Assembly: GCA_021234155.1 (NCBI GenBank)
Contig: JAJEKV010000524.1
Coordinates: 1-64,000 of the forward strand
DNA from: Isoetes taiwanensis
Taxonomy: Eukaryota > Streptophyta > Lycopodiopsida > Isoetales > Isoetaceae
DNA: 64,000 nt
Reading direction: 5' to 3'
Below, in pieces: positions 23,050 through 36,100 of the stretch. The notes beneath the pieces are model-generated. The model worked only from the letters and a program-made list of their open reading frames with translations. It searched no databases and was not told the origin of the DNA. Position 1 is the stretch's first letter. Each line of letters begins with the position of its first letter. The position numbers and the translations under genes are program-made.

Positions 23050-25660
23050 CCTCTATTAGTCCAACTTGCTTGGTTAACTTAGGAAATTGGTGGCTAGACA
23101 CATATTAGGGTTAGTCCAAAATAAGAGAGGGACTCGAGAAAATAGGCTGATCTGTGAAAGCCCTTCTTTCCATGTGTACATACCTTTGATCTTAAGCCAT
23201 GCTCTAATCCATTTCTTGATAAATCGAGGCATGGTGGTAGGAACGATAAACTCAAAATAGATACTATGAGGCTGACTGCATTTTGAGGTTTCTCCAGCAA
23301 AGGGTGACATTTTCAATATAATGGGAAATGAGAACACTCCGCAGGGTGATTCTTTGGTTGTTGCAAGCCACGAAAAAATATTTTGGTGACCAAAGCGGTT
23401 GCACCTTCTCAATATTGATGACTCCTAGACCTCCCTTCCTTTTATGTTTGCAACATTCTTCCATAGAAATAGGGATCCAGCACCTCCTACTAGATCCACC
23501 TGCAATGAACCTTCCAATGATACTTTGCATTTTAGCTAAAACCTTCTTAGGGGCCATAATAATGGAGGATTGGTAGACACGAGAAGAGGAAATGGCCGAG
23601 TTTGCGAATGGCTCTCCCATTTTAGATAAAAATTTAGAGTTGAGGGAGTCAACTACGTAGGAATTTGTCAATCGGAGGTCTTCCCAAAGGTCAGAAGCAT
23701 TAATTCTGATAGCATAAGGAATGCCTAGAATTTTCGTTTTAGTATTAGGGGAGAGATACATACATTCCAAGCTTGCAGCTGCATGCTCACCCTCTTCTTG
23801 ATGCCTTGAGATCAGCTTGGTCTTGTTGGGATTAATTTTGCACCCGAGCATTTACCAAAGTCCTCCAAGATAGCTTGAGTATTCTGTATGGATTGATCCT
23901 CCAAATGAAGGAATAAGAAGGTATCATCTGCAAAGTGGACATTAAGAATCTCGTTTGTCTCCTGGGAGGGAAGACTGAGACCCTTAATTAAGTGGAGGTC
24001 TTTTGCCCTCTTGAAATTGCTATTTAATCCTTCCATCACAATTAAGAATAAGAAAGGTGCAAGAGGGCAGCCTTGCTTGACCCCCTTTTAATATCAAAGA
24101 AAGGACTACATTCACCATTTATAAGAACAACAGATCTAGAATTCTTAAGAATAGCTTGGAAGACATAGATTACATTATCAGAGAATCCAAGTTTCTTACA
24201 GCACCAACAAAGAAAAGCCCAACTTACCGTGTCAAAGGCCTTTGTGATGTCCAATTTAAGGAGGCCAATTGACTGGTTAGAATCTTTGGCCCAGGAGATA
24301 CCTAGAGATGCAGCAACAACATTATCTAGAATATACCTTCCCCTAAGATAGGCACTTTGAGTATTGCTGATGACCTCCTCCAGGATGGGCTTGAGTCTAG
24401 CAGCAATGGTACCTGTAATTAACTTATAAACCACATTGGTCGGAGAGATGGGTCTATAGTCGAGAAGGTGATTGGGAGCTTAATCTTCGGGATGAGGGCA
24501 ATCAAACTTGTATTGATTCTGCAGTCCAATTGCTTGGTTGTTAAAAACTCATTGGCCAGGGAGACAATATCCATACCAAGAATTTCCCATGATTTCTTGA
24601 AGTACTCAGCTGGGAGACCATCAGGGCCTGGAGTCTTACCATTCTCCATCTCCTGGAGAACCTTGAGCATTTCATCATAGGTAAAAGGCCTAGATAATCT
24701 ATCATTCATCTGCTCAGTCACTTTCTGCTGGATATGCACAAAATTCTCAATATCTTCCCCACTAATATTTTCCTCGGTTCCCATGATCCTGGAGAAGTGA
24801 TCTTTGGCAGCACACTTTAGCTGGGTGTCATTATCAATATTGTTGCCTTCCCAGAGAATACTGTAGATATGATTTCTCTTCACTCTGCCTTTAGCCTTGA
24901 TGAAGAAATACTTTGAGTTACTCCTTTCATCTTCCTTGAGCTCCTTTACCTTTGCCTTGATCTTCCAGCCTCTGGCTATTCTAATTTCTTCTCTTTCTAT
25001 CTGGATTTTGATGTCATCTTTTTGTTGACCCTGAGCCAAGTTTAACTGGGATCTTAGGTCCTGAAGATGGGCAGTATTACTTCTATGGACTTCTTTTCCC
25101 CAAACTTTGAGCCAATTCTTGATCCTTTTGGAAACCTTTACCCACCAATCCATCCAACCCCTGTTACCAGTAGGCTTTTCCTCTTGAGAGATGTTCTGTT
25201 GAAGGTTAGGCAAAAAAACATCCTGCTCAAGAAGATTAGTATTCAGCTTAAAATAAGAATTTCTTTTCCTCTGAACACTGTTACCACATATGCTAATGAG
25301 TTAGAGGAAATGGTCAGATAGAGTGTAATTGGTGAGATTAGTGACTCTAGAGCTATTACTCCATAAGGTTTCACTAAGATAAAATCTGTCATGGAGACAA
25401 CAAACTGGCTGATCTCTGTGGTCATTCCAACTAAAAGAGTTGGGAGTGACCCTGGCCAAAGAGAGATGGTGAGAAGAGAGGAGAGAATTCCAGCTTGAGA
25501 ATTCATTGTCAGTCAGGGGCCTGAAATTAGTACTTCTCATATAACTATATTAAAATCCCCAGCTAAAATGTATTCATCATAGGAAATTCTTTCTAAACTC
25601 CTATTAATGACATCCCACAGGCTAACTCTATCAGGGAAAAGAGAAAAGATATATCTCTAA
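23050..25660 (-). mobile_element. L1-type LINE, endonuclease plus reverse transcriptase, truncated
   Basis: Read on the minus strand, the copy begins inside the apurinic-type endonuclease: near 25600-25540 it reads ISYDEYILAGDFNIV, and 25540-25301 gives DRFYLSETLWSN. The linker and start of reverse transcriptase follow at 25213-24419 (ENGKTPGPDGLPAEYFKKSW, then SLIALIPK). RT then continues at 24434-24042 (SAYLRGRYILDNVV, LLKLDITKAFDTVSWAFL) and at 24039-23812 (FADDTFLFL, the catalytic box). The thumb region is at 23851-23264 (KILGIPYAIR, RRCWIPISMEECCKHKRKGG). At least three frameshifts join the blocks. The 5' end (ORF1 and endonuclease N-terminus) and the 3' end (zinc finger, tail) are missing. 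Non-LTR elements of this kind copy themselves by target-primed reverse transcription; this copy is dead. Confidence 0.85.
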
Positions 25661-25686
25661 CATATAATTATAATAGGGTAGATTCG

Positions 25687-25887
25687 AATGTTCTATAATT
25701 AGACATTAAATGGAGATATTTCAATGGTATTTCAATGGTACGTGCAAGAGGAAGCTACTAGAAGCTTCCAAGAGGATCGAGGGTTTTTGTAGAAGCCGAT
25801 CGAAGGAAGGTCCGGGTCTTTCCGAAGCTAATCAAGACGCTCGGGCCTTCTCGAATGATCTGGAGAGGCCTTTATGTGGTATAAAAG
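25687..25887 (+). promoter_or_regulatory. Heat-shock-element cluster with TATA box
   Basis: GAAtgTTC lies at 25687-25694 and a four-unit array GAAgcTACtaGAAgcTTC at 25751-25768, with one base off the nGAAnnTTCn consensus. A TATAAAAG box sits at 25880-25887. This is the arrangement of heat-responsive promoters or of LTRs such as those of heat-activated Copia elements. No heat-shock protein frame follows. It is motif evidence only. Confidence 0.35.
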
Positions 25888-26026
25888 AGAAGGAGCCCGG
25901 TCTAATCCAAAGCGGTTGTGCACCGATCGGTGGACTTCAATGGCATAAATCTTGAATGAAGGGCAGAATCTTCAAGCGGGAGCAGATAGAATGAAGGGCA
26001 GAGTTTCCGTATGCATATATTTTTAG

Positions 26027-26338
26027 AAGCAGAAGAAAGTGGTCCAAGGACAGAAGAAACATCTCAGAATATTAAGGAGATTTCAGACAATTCCGACGAT
26101 GATAATGATATTTTGACTGATAAGGAGTTTACAGCAGCTGAGATAAAAGTTGTGAGCACAACTAAAGGATTGTTTTTGTCAACTTTTGGAATTGTAAAAC
26201 AACTACTCTATATGTGTGCAAGTGCATCAGAAACATCAGAGTAGGATGTGCAGCACTATCGAAGGAGATAGATGAGTTGGGTGCTTCCCTCTATTCACCC
26301 CAAGAAACTAGTGCAATGCGGAATGTCATAAAGTCATG
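26027..26338 (+). pseudogene. GCIP/CCNDBP1-like (cyclin-D-interacting protein) exon fragment
   Basis: After a plausible acceptor (atatttttag at 26017-26026) a frame gives an acidic stretch (ISDNSDDDNDILTDKEFTAAE) and then an amphipathic helix region (KGLFLSTFGIVKQLLYMC). One shift near 26240 leads to VGCAALSKEIDELGASLYSP and a TGA at 26336-26338. The order (acidic linker, helices, then a DLGASLYPP-like motif near the C-terminus) matches the GCIP family, cyclin-D-interacting proteins linked to cell-cycle control in animals. Only the C-terminal exon is visible. An upstream exon was not found, and the shift suggests a decayed fragment. The family call is moderate. Confidence 0.4.
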
Positions 26339-29300
26339 AAGAAATAGTTGTTTCAGACAATTTATTGATCTCGGAATGAATAGCCGTTCAGTGGATATCT
26401 CAAGATGAACATTTTTTATACACAGAATAGCAAACTCTAGATATGAAGAAAATATCTTAGATACTTACCTTAAGGGTTTTAATAACTTTTCATAGACATA
26501 AAAACAGAAGCTATTATTTTGGATGCTTGTGAGGGCAAGCGATTAAAAAATGAGCTTGAAAACAACATTATTGGATTTAGTAAAGTCAAAAGGTCAAATT
26601 ATGTTATACACATTTAAGTGTGTTAAATTGCCTTACTATCCTTTCTTACGGTTATTCAACTTCATTAGTTAAACAATCATTCTTGATAGACTGTCATATG
26701 ATACCATCATAACTTTCGAAGAATAAGCCATAGAATAAATAATATTGTGAATTGAGGTTCCACAGAATAAATAATATTGTGAATTGAGGTTGTTATTTGT
26801 AAAGAGTCGTTTGAACAAGCGAAGAGGCATTTTCTAGACAATATTCAAAGGAGAAAATGTTGGAGTCGACATCATTATGCTTAATCTTCGATTGGTGAAT
26901 CAAGCAAGTCGATCGACACATCCTATAGGGAAGAAGTTGGAGGATTAAAATGGGATAAGCAAGCGCTCATGATGAAGCGCTAGTCAGAATGAGACAACAA
27001 CAACAACAACAATGCATGATAGGAGAGAACATATTAATGTTACTCAAAAGATGCAACAACTCATGATGTGTTCCTTTGCCAAAGTTTTGCGTAGTCCTAA
27101 CTTTCTTTTGAATTGTGGGCATCATTGCTTTTGGGGTGCCCACTAAATTCGTATAATGAATTACACTATTGGAAACTCAATAATATGCAACAAAATTATA
27201 CCGTTTAGACTTTTGTTTAATCATCTTCCGAGATGGTACTCAAACCTCTAAGTTATGTCTTAGACGCGTGTCTAATATAAAGATTAAAAATTCTGCGGAT
27301 CGTTAGGAACACCCCTAGGCAAAAATGTAGGTGTAAACCCCATTTTTCAGAACAGAGTGGGTCCAACTTCGCGGATTTAGCATCAAAGAAATGTTCACGA
27401 CGGCCTTGGCCGCCGTGATAAAATTCTTGTAAGATTAACTCACCTATTGGTGCTTCCTTTATCATAAATCGCCCCCGCCACTATGTAAATTGGAAAACCG
27501 AGATCTTTGGAACTTTTTTAATCATCTTTATTTATCACTATTGATGGCATATTCTTGATAAAAGATAACCGTGATTAGGAAGATATTATAATACTTATGG
27601 GTAAATTTTTGTAGGTAAAGGATTAAATAAGTGCTACTTTGCAGAGGCAAATTGATAATGCCTGAGCAACAACAATGGTTTATCAACTGGAATATCACTA
27701 GGAAACTTAGTAAACAAGACACAACACATAAATACATGTGGCTTATTTTGGTTCATCCTCACTATCCATTATTGATGGTCTATATCTGCTCACAAAAAAA
27801 GGTTTTACGACAACAATTTAACAAATTCATTTTTGGAATTGGAAGCTACAAAATGGGCTAGAAAGTTGAGAACTAAACATGCTTTTGTTTTATATTGAAC
27901 ATGTGAGATACAGACTACCTAGATACAATTTGGTCTTGCCAATGTTGGCTGAATGAATCGGATTACTGGTTATGCAGCTTCTAAATTCAGAAACAAAACA
28001 TCTATGCTAGTCTTATCCAAGCATAATCATGAAAGATAAACACATATCAATTGCCCTTTGCTTCCAATTCATCAAAGAACATTGGAGTCAAGACAAAGAA
28101 AGGAAGATAACATCACAAAACAATGGCTATGACAGGTATCATACCAGATCAAGATTGATTGGATTATGAGGATATTATGACAAGTCATAAACCTCATCTA
28201 TAAAGATGTCATCCTACGAACCTGGAGCTCAGCAACTGCAAATAAATGGGTAGAGCGGGCTCTATCAGATGCCACAACATTGACTATCAAATTCGATCCA
28301 ATATAAGAACATCGGGCTTATTTGGCCACCCATTGACAAATTGTGTGTATAGTATAAGGTCTATAGCCACTAAAAACTACATTACATTTGATGAGCCATT
28401 TCAACTTCAAAAGCTTGTCATTCAACAACCTTCTGAGTCGCAATGTTGTACTAGAAAATCTTGGTTTACATTAAGGTTGCTCTAATGCCATCGCCAAGAA
28501 AGGAATGCTGGGGAAGAGCTTGAGTTCTAGATCATTCGTTTTGAAGGTAGATGATGTAGCACAATTTTAGTCCTCCAAACTGGGGAGGGATCCAACTCCA
28601 ACACTTATGCTATATTTTTATAACATAAGATTCCTCATGCTAAGCATGGGCATAAAATCTCATTTTCCGTTTGCTTTCTCCCACCAAACATTTCCCTCAA
28701 GCCTGCCCCTACGGCTTGGTTCTAAGTCGTTTTTATAAGCAACTATAGATGCAGAAAAAACAAATAATGGATCATTAGAAAATGCTCCTTTCAATGACTT
28801 CAACACTAAATAACAACTCTGATATGGAAGAAGTTGAAGGTCCACCTTTTATTGCATGCTTAAGTGCGTCTAATATGAGCTCCTCTCTTAGGTCATGTAG
28901 CTTCTTCAGAGCAATCTTTTAACCTTGAAACAATGCAAGGAAACATAACCTCCCAACATGTGAAATAGTTGTATTCCAGAGAAACATGTGCAGTTATTAT
29001 TTGAAATGTATCCCTATCCCTATCCCTAACATATAATTACAAGAAATTTATCATTGTCAAGGTCCGTGAACATTCTCTCTTCTTAACACACTTACATAGA
29101 CGCCTTTGTATGACTTTCAACTTGTCTGTTAATTCAAAATCAAAATCAATTATATACTCGACGATGTTGCATTTTAGTTTTATGAACTAATTAGGAGGGG
29201 CATGGGCTTAATGTGTTGGACACAAACAATCGGGATAGTTACAAAAGCAAGCATCAAGAATATAGAGGCCATTAGAATAATAATAGATAAACACTAAAGA

Positions 29301-31093
29301 GTGAAGTAGACAAACATTTCAAGAATCAAGTAATCAATGGGACCAAAATAGCATCTGAACCCTATATTAAACTCTTTATCTTATATTTTAATATATTGGG
29401 CTGATACATTTATCTTATATTTTAATATATCAAGGATACATGAACTGTGGGTCCCCCTAAAAAAAAAAAAAAAATCAAGAACGACCTCAAAGGTACTTTT
29501 GTCCGTAAGTAGGGGAGATAGGAATTTTGGTTGAATTTGTTCCATGAATTTATCTTATGTACAAGACGAAATAAATTTCAATGTTGCATTAGACCACAAA
29601 GTGATGTGAATCTCCCATAACTCAAAGATTTGTTTGATGTCCCAAGAACAAATTCATTGACATTTGAGATAGGTGGTAGGGTTTTTTTTTATGAAATCTA
29701 AGCGTTGAAATTAGGAGTAACATGGCTCTTGAGCCTCCATAACAAAAGCTGACATATTTATCCGCACATAAATTAAAGATCTAAAGCCCAAAACTAAGGA
29801 TAGCACAAGATTTTTTTTCCATCGAGGAAAAGGTAGAAAAAACATACGTAGAAGCTTCTCAAGGAATCTGCATTGTAGGAAGACAAACATCTCTTGATGA
29901 AAGTAGGGGCAGCTGGCAACACAAAGAAACTAAAATTATCTGTGTTATTTTAAGGTCCCGCCAGCTCTGAACTGATCAAACCAAGCAGAAGTATTTAAGC
30001 TTGTTCTCGCTTGGTTTATGTCCCCTCCAACGTTTGCTTTTGATTCAAATTTGCCGGAGGTTTACTTTGCCTACAAAATTTAGGGTTTGCAAAGTCCAAA
30101 GACAATGAATCTATTCCTAAGCCTAATGTTCCCTGCAAGTTCCTATTTCGAAATACAAAGAAAATAGCTAGACGCAGATTATGCTTGCCAAACATGAGGT
30201 ACACTCAAATAGACAGATTTGGGACCCATCCCGTTTTGTTTCAGGTCTATGTTGGTCACTTACATGTCGAAACGGCAATTTGCAAGCACAAAGGCCATAC
30301 TCTTAGGATTTTGAATCGATGCAAATTACCTATCCGATAATGTATAATTGAGGTTCGATTTAAACAAACACCAATTGAATCATTGCCACCAAATCACCAA
30401 CTTCGTCACTAAGATTAGAAATCCACACTAACGTGCATCCCTTCCTCCAAAAATTCCATGCATCACTATAAACTAGTAGTAGGAACAGACAACCAAAATC
30501 CCCTCTAACAACAAATCAACGAAGGGAACTCTATGACTCAAATTAGGTGTTACAACAACCCAAGTAGAAAAAAGACTATCTAAGAGGATCGGGCGAAAAA
30601 AAGCGTGACCATTGCCCGAGTAGAAAGCAACTTCGGCTTATAGTTTAAACCTCCAATCGCACCTAAAAGCATCTCTAAAAGCGAGCAACATTTCTTCGTG
30701 AAAGGTTATAAGTATCTCCAATGAGGATATTCATGACAAAAAAGGGGAGAAAAAGCTTTTACACCACTGTGAGTCCAAAGGGACTCAAAACCAAGCTTCG
30801 ATTTAAAGTCTGAAACCCCAATATAGCTCTCACAGTAGCATCACTCTACACAAACTTCGTCTCTTGACGGTGACCACGGGAAATTCTGAGCTCGGCCCTT
30901 GATCCTTCGGGTTGAGGAATTCAAAAAATGGGCCTTGAGATCTAATAGATCGATCCATGGGTTCGGGCCAGCCATAGGAATTTTGACTGATCAAGAGGGA
31001 TCCGGGATCGATCCCTCCACAAAGCCTTTCCTCACAAACATCTCAAATACCTGATCTATCGACCCATCCGGGTTTGAACTTTTGCTTTTCCTT
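26339..31093. other. No supported gene; repeats and A-rich tracts
   Basis: Frames at 27253-27465 (-), 28246-28485 (+) and 30016-30204 (-) show no known motif. A (CAA)5-like run lies near 26996-27012. An A16 run at 29459-29474 could be the tail of a plus-strand retroposed copy, but nothing coding precedes it. Twice-repeated atcttatattttaatatat text lies near 29379 and 29412. The phrase tccctatccctatccctaac near 29010 is a short simple repeat, too short to call telomeric. Confidence 0.5.
26732..26791. repeat. 28-bp repeat, period 32
   Basis: agaataaataatattgtgaa plus ttgaggtt occurs at 26732-26759 and again, unchanged, at 26764-26791. The perfect identity suggests a very recent duplication. 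Confidence 0.9.
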
Positions 31094-31170
31094 CTTTTAT
31101 ATAATGCGGGACAATCCGGGAAGCTTCGAACCGGGCAGTGCCTAACACCTACGAAGCTTCAAGAAACTTC
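31094..31170 (-). promoter_or_regulatory. Perfect heat-shock element array with TATA box
   Basis: On the minus strand a perfect four-unit heat-shock element, GAAgtTTCttGAAgcTTC, lies at 31170-31153. A second two-unit site (GAAgcTTC) follows at 31127-31120 and TATATAAAAG at 31103-31094. Spacing of the second site to TATA is about 16 bases, as in true heat-shock promoters. Downstream on the minus strand no long frame opens, so the site may belong to an LTR or to a lost gene. Confidence 0.45.
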
Positions 31171-32694
31171 GGAATATATCTATGTGTCAACTTCTCAAAG
31201 GTGTAGTCACCTCCATAATAATTTTAAAGGCTTACACGTGATACAACTCTAAGCAAAAATATCAATTTTCTATAAGTATCTCAAGCTGCCCCTTATCCTC
31301 CATATTACAATTATATATTAGAGATAACACGAGGGTAAGATAGATAGATAGTATTTTTACGGCCATGCCACTTAAAAAATAGGGGCCGACTTAAAATAGT
31401 TTAAGTGCTTTTGGAAAGTTTATATTTGCTTAGAGTTATACCGCGCAAAGCTCTAAACCAGCGTAACTGAGGGTTGGGAAGAAGGCTAAGCGGTTGGGTT
31501 CGCGTTGGAATTTTAATCGTGGTAATTTGAATTTCGTGCACAACCTTCTTAAGGTCTTTTTTGTTATGTCGTATGCACTAATATGCCCGTTGAAGGCTTG
31601 AATTGAGCAATAATACAGTAGATTTAAGAATTGCATTGTTGTTGGTCAACATTGTTCAACGTTTTAGTCTTGATGTGTATCGGCATACATTGGTATTGCT
31701 GGCTAGGTGCAATGAACTTGTACCTTATTGTGTGTTTGGTATAGGAATTTTTTGACCTTTAACATATGAATAGAGTGTGCACCGTGAAGTTTGAATTATT
31801 TTGGAATCACCTAAAAGGCTTAATAAGGTTGTCTCAATGATCTTAATATTTCTAAAATGAGATTAGCAAAAGGCGAAAGACCAACAATAGTTCACAAGGC
31901 GAATCTTAATCAAAGGCTAACTAACATTCATGGCAAAAATTATGGTAAATTATGGTTATTTTTTAGGCACACTCAATAGTTGGAAATTGCAATGTTTGAA
32001 ATGGTTATTAAGTCAAGAAATATGGTTCAATTAGATGATGGGTAGAAAGAAGGGCATTGTTTTTAGTCTTCATGTGTATAGGGTATACATTGGTATTATT
32101 GGCTAGGTGCAATGGACTTGTAGCTTATTGTGTTTGGTATAGGAATTTTTTGACCTTTAACATAAAAATAGCCTGAATTCATTTGGAGTCATCTAAAAGG
32201 CGAATAAGGTTGTCTCAATGATCTTGAGAGTCTATATATAATTAGACATCTATATCAATTTTGATCTTACATTGTATACATAAACCATGAGCAGAACCTT
32301 TACATTAGTAAATATAGGTTCTCTACAAAATGCCCCTAGCCTAAGCCACCCAAAACAAACTTTATGTAGAATGCACCTTGAACCTGTATAGAGTCAACAA
32401 GATGATGTTTGATCCGCAATTTCATTTTCAACTTAACCTTTTTCATAATGACTTCTAGATTTTCATAAGGAACAGATTGAAAGAGCCAAGGTCTATAATA
32501 CCATTTTGGCAGTATTCTCCTTGTTGCCCAATGACCATAGAGGTGGTCTTATAGCAATGAATTGCAGGTGTATGACCTTTACATGTGAATGCATCAATTC
32601 AGCCTGATATTCCATATCTTCAGATTTGTATCAGAAGCAAATGGAAGTCCACGGAGATGGCTCATCGCTCACAATGTTACATTACTACCAAAGC
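31171..32694. other. No gene seen outside the direct repeat
   Basis: The frame at 31436-31636 (-) carries no motif. The main feature is the pair of about 170-185-bp direct repeats at 31662-32226. Confidence 0.5.
31662..32226. repeat. Direct repeat of about 170-185 bp, 400 bp apart
   Basis: Copies 31662-31846 and 32062-32226 share long identical stretches, e.g. ggtataggaattttttgacc and ataaggttgtctcaatgatc, in the same order. The second copy has a short internal deletion. Between them is about 215 bp of unrelated AT-rich sequence. They could be remains of two insertions of one small element or of a segmental duplication. Confidence 0.85.
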
Positions 32695-33190
32695 TTATCC
32701 GATTTGAAAACCGAATGCATGAACATTGACCAAAGATATGAAAATGCTTCGAAGTTCGGATATAATATGGGAGGATACCAAACCCAAATCTATTGTTTCT
32801 ACACGTGATTCAAGCCTCAAAGTATCGTTGCAGAGCTTATGCAAAGTCTCATTAACTATTACATTCAAACAATGATGATTCCAAGGGTTTGTCATAACAC
32901 TCTTTAGAAAGAAAGAAATAGCCTTTTCTGTTAAAAGAGTGCATCTTATCTTCACCCATGTTCGACTAGTCCTTAGTGGTTCTGAAAATGAAGCCAATAT
33001 ACACTCGCTATGTGCCAGATATAGGGGATTTTTTGACACAACAAGATGAATCAAACTATTCATTGCTTCTCCTCAAGCATAAGGCTATATTCTTGCTTTG
33101 AGGCACCTTGAACCATGGCAGCAATCCCCATACATCAAGCAGAAAGCTTCTGCCAAGATGTGTCATGGAATCATAGAAGCTTCAAAGACT
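32695..33190 (-). pseudogene. Unidentified coding remnant
   Basis: A 122-codon minus-strand frame (32695-33063) is preceded, with one shift, by a further coding-like stretch (33064-33190, including FLLDVWGLLPWFKVP). The combined sequence has normal protein composition, alternating helical segments and no repeat. I do not recognise the family. It reads like one or two exons of a large alpha-helical protein that have lost frame. Confidence 0.3.
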
Positions 33191-36100
33191 GGGATGGTTG
33201 TCGGTTATGCCACTTGGCAAGTCCATAAAAGCATCCGGAGATAAACTCGCAATCCGACTCTTCAGGTTGTTGTATGCACAAATGTGTTATATCTGAACTT
33301 TGCGATGGCTGGCTAGAAATTAAGCATTACACATACCGTAGGCGCTGGAATATGTGATCCAAATCCCCTTTCATCGACCGTAATAGCTTAGTGTTCATGG
33401 AAAAGTGATTAGAAACAAACTAAAAAGCGTGGTTCGAGAAGTCATTGAAATGTGCAAGCACCGCATTGCTATCTTGTAGTCTTCCCAATCTATAATAACA
33501 AATGTCAATAAGATCAATCACGAGAAAAGTCGCTAGTTAATCCTTTGAAGAATTAGTATCATGCTTACATGAGAAGTTGAAGTTGCTTAAAGTGTTTGAA
33601 AATAAGTTGATTTGTTGAATTTTTGTGAAGTGATAAGGAGATGAGGATCATGCTAGTTTTCCATTCGCATGGAAGCAAGTATTTGAGAAAGAAGCAAGAA
33701 TGATTCTTTAGGCTTGTCACCACCACAAGAGTCTTCCATTGGTATCATTAGCAAGACTCGAAGAAAATGATTGCTAGACCCAAATAAAGAATTTGTGCCA
33801 ACGGATCATAATTGATTTCCAGAAAAGATTATATAATTGTGTGAGTGTTGATATCCGGAATAATTGTGTGACTGTTGATACAGCTTATGGTACTTTCCAG
33901 AGTTGTCGTAAGATAACACGTTAGCACCATTTCTTTTATCAAGATATTGTTGCCCAATGCTTGGATCTGTTTATTTGTTACACAAACAACCACCACTTGC
34001 TAAGCCACCACGAAGGACTGACTAAAGGTATATATCAAACTCTTTTCCTTCAACGTAAATAGATTTATTTGGGTTAACCTAAAAACGACATCATCCAAAT
34101 CTCATAATTGTGGAAAGATCAAGATCCCGAGACTAGATTGGAAAGCACTTAATCAAGAGATTTACTAGCCCCTTTACCTTTATGCATCACTAATATTATG
34201 TGGCACAAACATGCCTAGGTCCTGATTTACCATGCAATGAATCAACGATACGTTTGCGAGGCACCAAGAGGTCTTTCTTCATGCCTCAAAAGTTATTACT
34301 TCTACAAAGCATCCTTCTATTGCTCTTCTATTGAACTCAGCGTCTAATATCAAGTGTAGCAAAACCTCTCTCAAGACCTTGTTCTATTATGATATCTAAA
34401 TCCAAAATAATTTCACCAACCTATCGAGACGAAAAGCTTAATCAAACAGTTGCAGTTTCAACTACTTCATACCAGGTAATCACATATTACCATGTAGTGC
34501 ATTCAACTACCTATGCCAAGATGAACTATGAAGAATTTCCTATTGTAGACATTGGATAGATGAAAAAATGACTATCACTTTTGAGCAATGAAAATTGCTA
34601 CGGAAGGCATTGAACCTTCGAAGAGGTGTCTGAATAATGCCATGGTTGATTTCATCCTGTTAAACATCTAGAATACTCTCCAAAACTTATGGCAGCCTTT
34701 TAAGAACGCAATAAAAACTGAAAGTGATATTTACCGAGTCCATCTATTCAAAGTGTATTCTCGAATGACGTTAAGTATTTTGGCATGGTGTAATAGTAAG
34801 TGATTGGTGTCGCCGCTCTTTCTAGCAGTTTCAATATTATATTCTCAACCTTCGGATGCAAGTCACTAGCAACAAAACAGAACTATTATATAAGCATGAA
34901 CATGTTGGCATCCTTTTATTAAAACACGTTGCCATTGACAATTGGAATACCTCATTGCAATGCCTTGAAGAAGAACAACACTTACAAAATACCAAGTGGC
35001 TTAATAGCCGCAACATTGATCTAAATCCCTATTAAGATAAGTGTCCATGGTTCCCGCAAAGTAATATGCTAGTATGAAAGAAAACAATAACAACAAAGAT
35101 AAAAATAATAATAAAGTAATGTAGAGTACAATAGGTTTATTAACAACCAAAGGCCATAACCCGACAAGCCCATTGTTATGTTGCAAATTAAATAGTAGAC
35201 CTTTGCTTTATTAGAGGTACACAAAAAAGAGATTTTAAAGAAGATTAAATGCCTCGATTCCATGGCAACGATGCAAAAGTAAAGAGTGGGGTCTATATTT
35301 TACATGAGGATTGGGTTGTAACACCATCGACCATAACCGAATACAGAAACAAGAATTATTAGCACATCTATATTTTCACATGTGAGATTCCTTGCACAAG
35401 TCACCAAGGAAACATGATATTATAAAAGCAAAGGTGATGAATTATCATGGTTAAGACCGCCTTATGGCAAAGATAATAGAGGTGAATGGCAACACCATGC
35501 GGTTCAATGAGAGTTTCCTTGCCCAAAGAAACTCCAACCTAACATGACATTACAAAAGCAAAAGTGAAGAACCCCGCAGCTCAAGAGATTAGTGGGACCA
35601 AGACCATCGATGTTCGCCGGTATCTAAAGGCTTTAAAGGGCCGGGCAATTCGTTCTTCAACCGCACAAAGGGGCGCATGAGGGCTTTTAACAAGTTAAAA
35701 GCTTGTTAAGCCATGTGGACAAAAAGTTGCTTGAGCTGGATAAAGATTGATAGAAAGAAGCTCATCGGTGATGCCGATCTAGGTAGGGCTAAGCCTTCCG
35801 GGGCGCAAGGCCGTGATATGATTAGAAGCGGGAGAGACACATGTCGCACCATTCTCATCCATTCCACCGACCGCGAGGGCTGCGTTCAGAGGCATGGTGT
35901 ACCACTAACATGGATGGCTCCTCGCTCAGATGTCCCGACCCGGATGGGTGAGGACATGCCGAAAGGACGTTTGTCTATAAGGTGGGGGAGTAGATCATAT
36001 CCGTGAGAAAACGCTATACATATATAGAAAGAAGCTCATGAAAAACATACGCTAAGCTACTGCCGGCAACGAGTGGAGAACTAAAAGGAAAAGAACTGAG

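Noticed and set aside
29005..29030. Telomere-like tccctatccctatccctaac
   Set aside because: Only three units, with the wrong repeat sequence for plants; a plain simple repeat.
35713..36006. 97-codon Arg-rich plus-strand frame
   Set aside because: No family, biased composition follows local GC content, no supporting splice or promoter signals.
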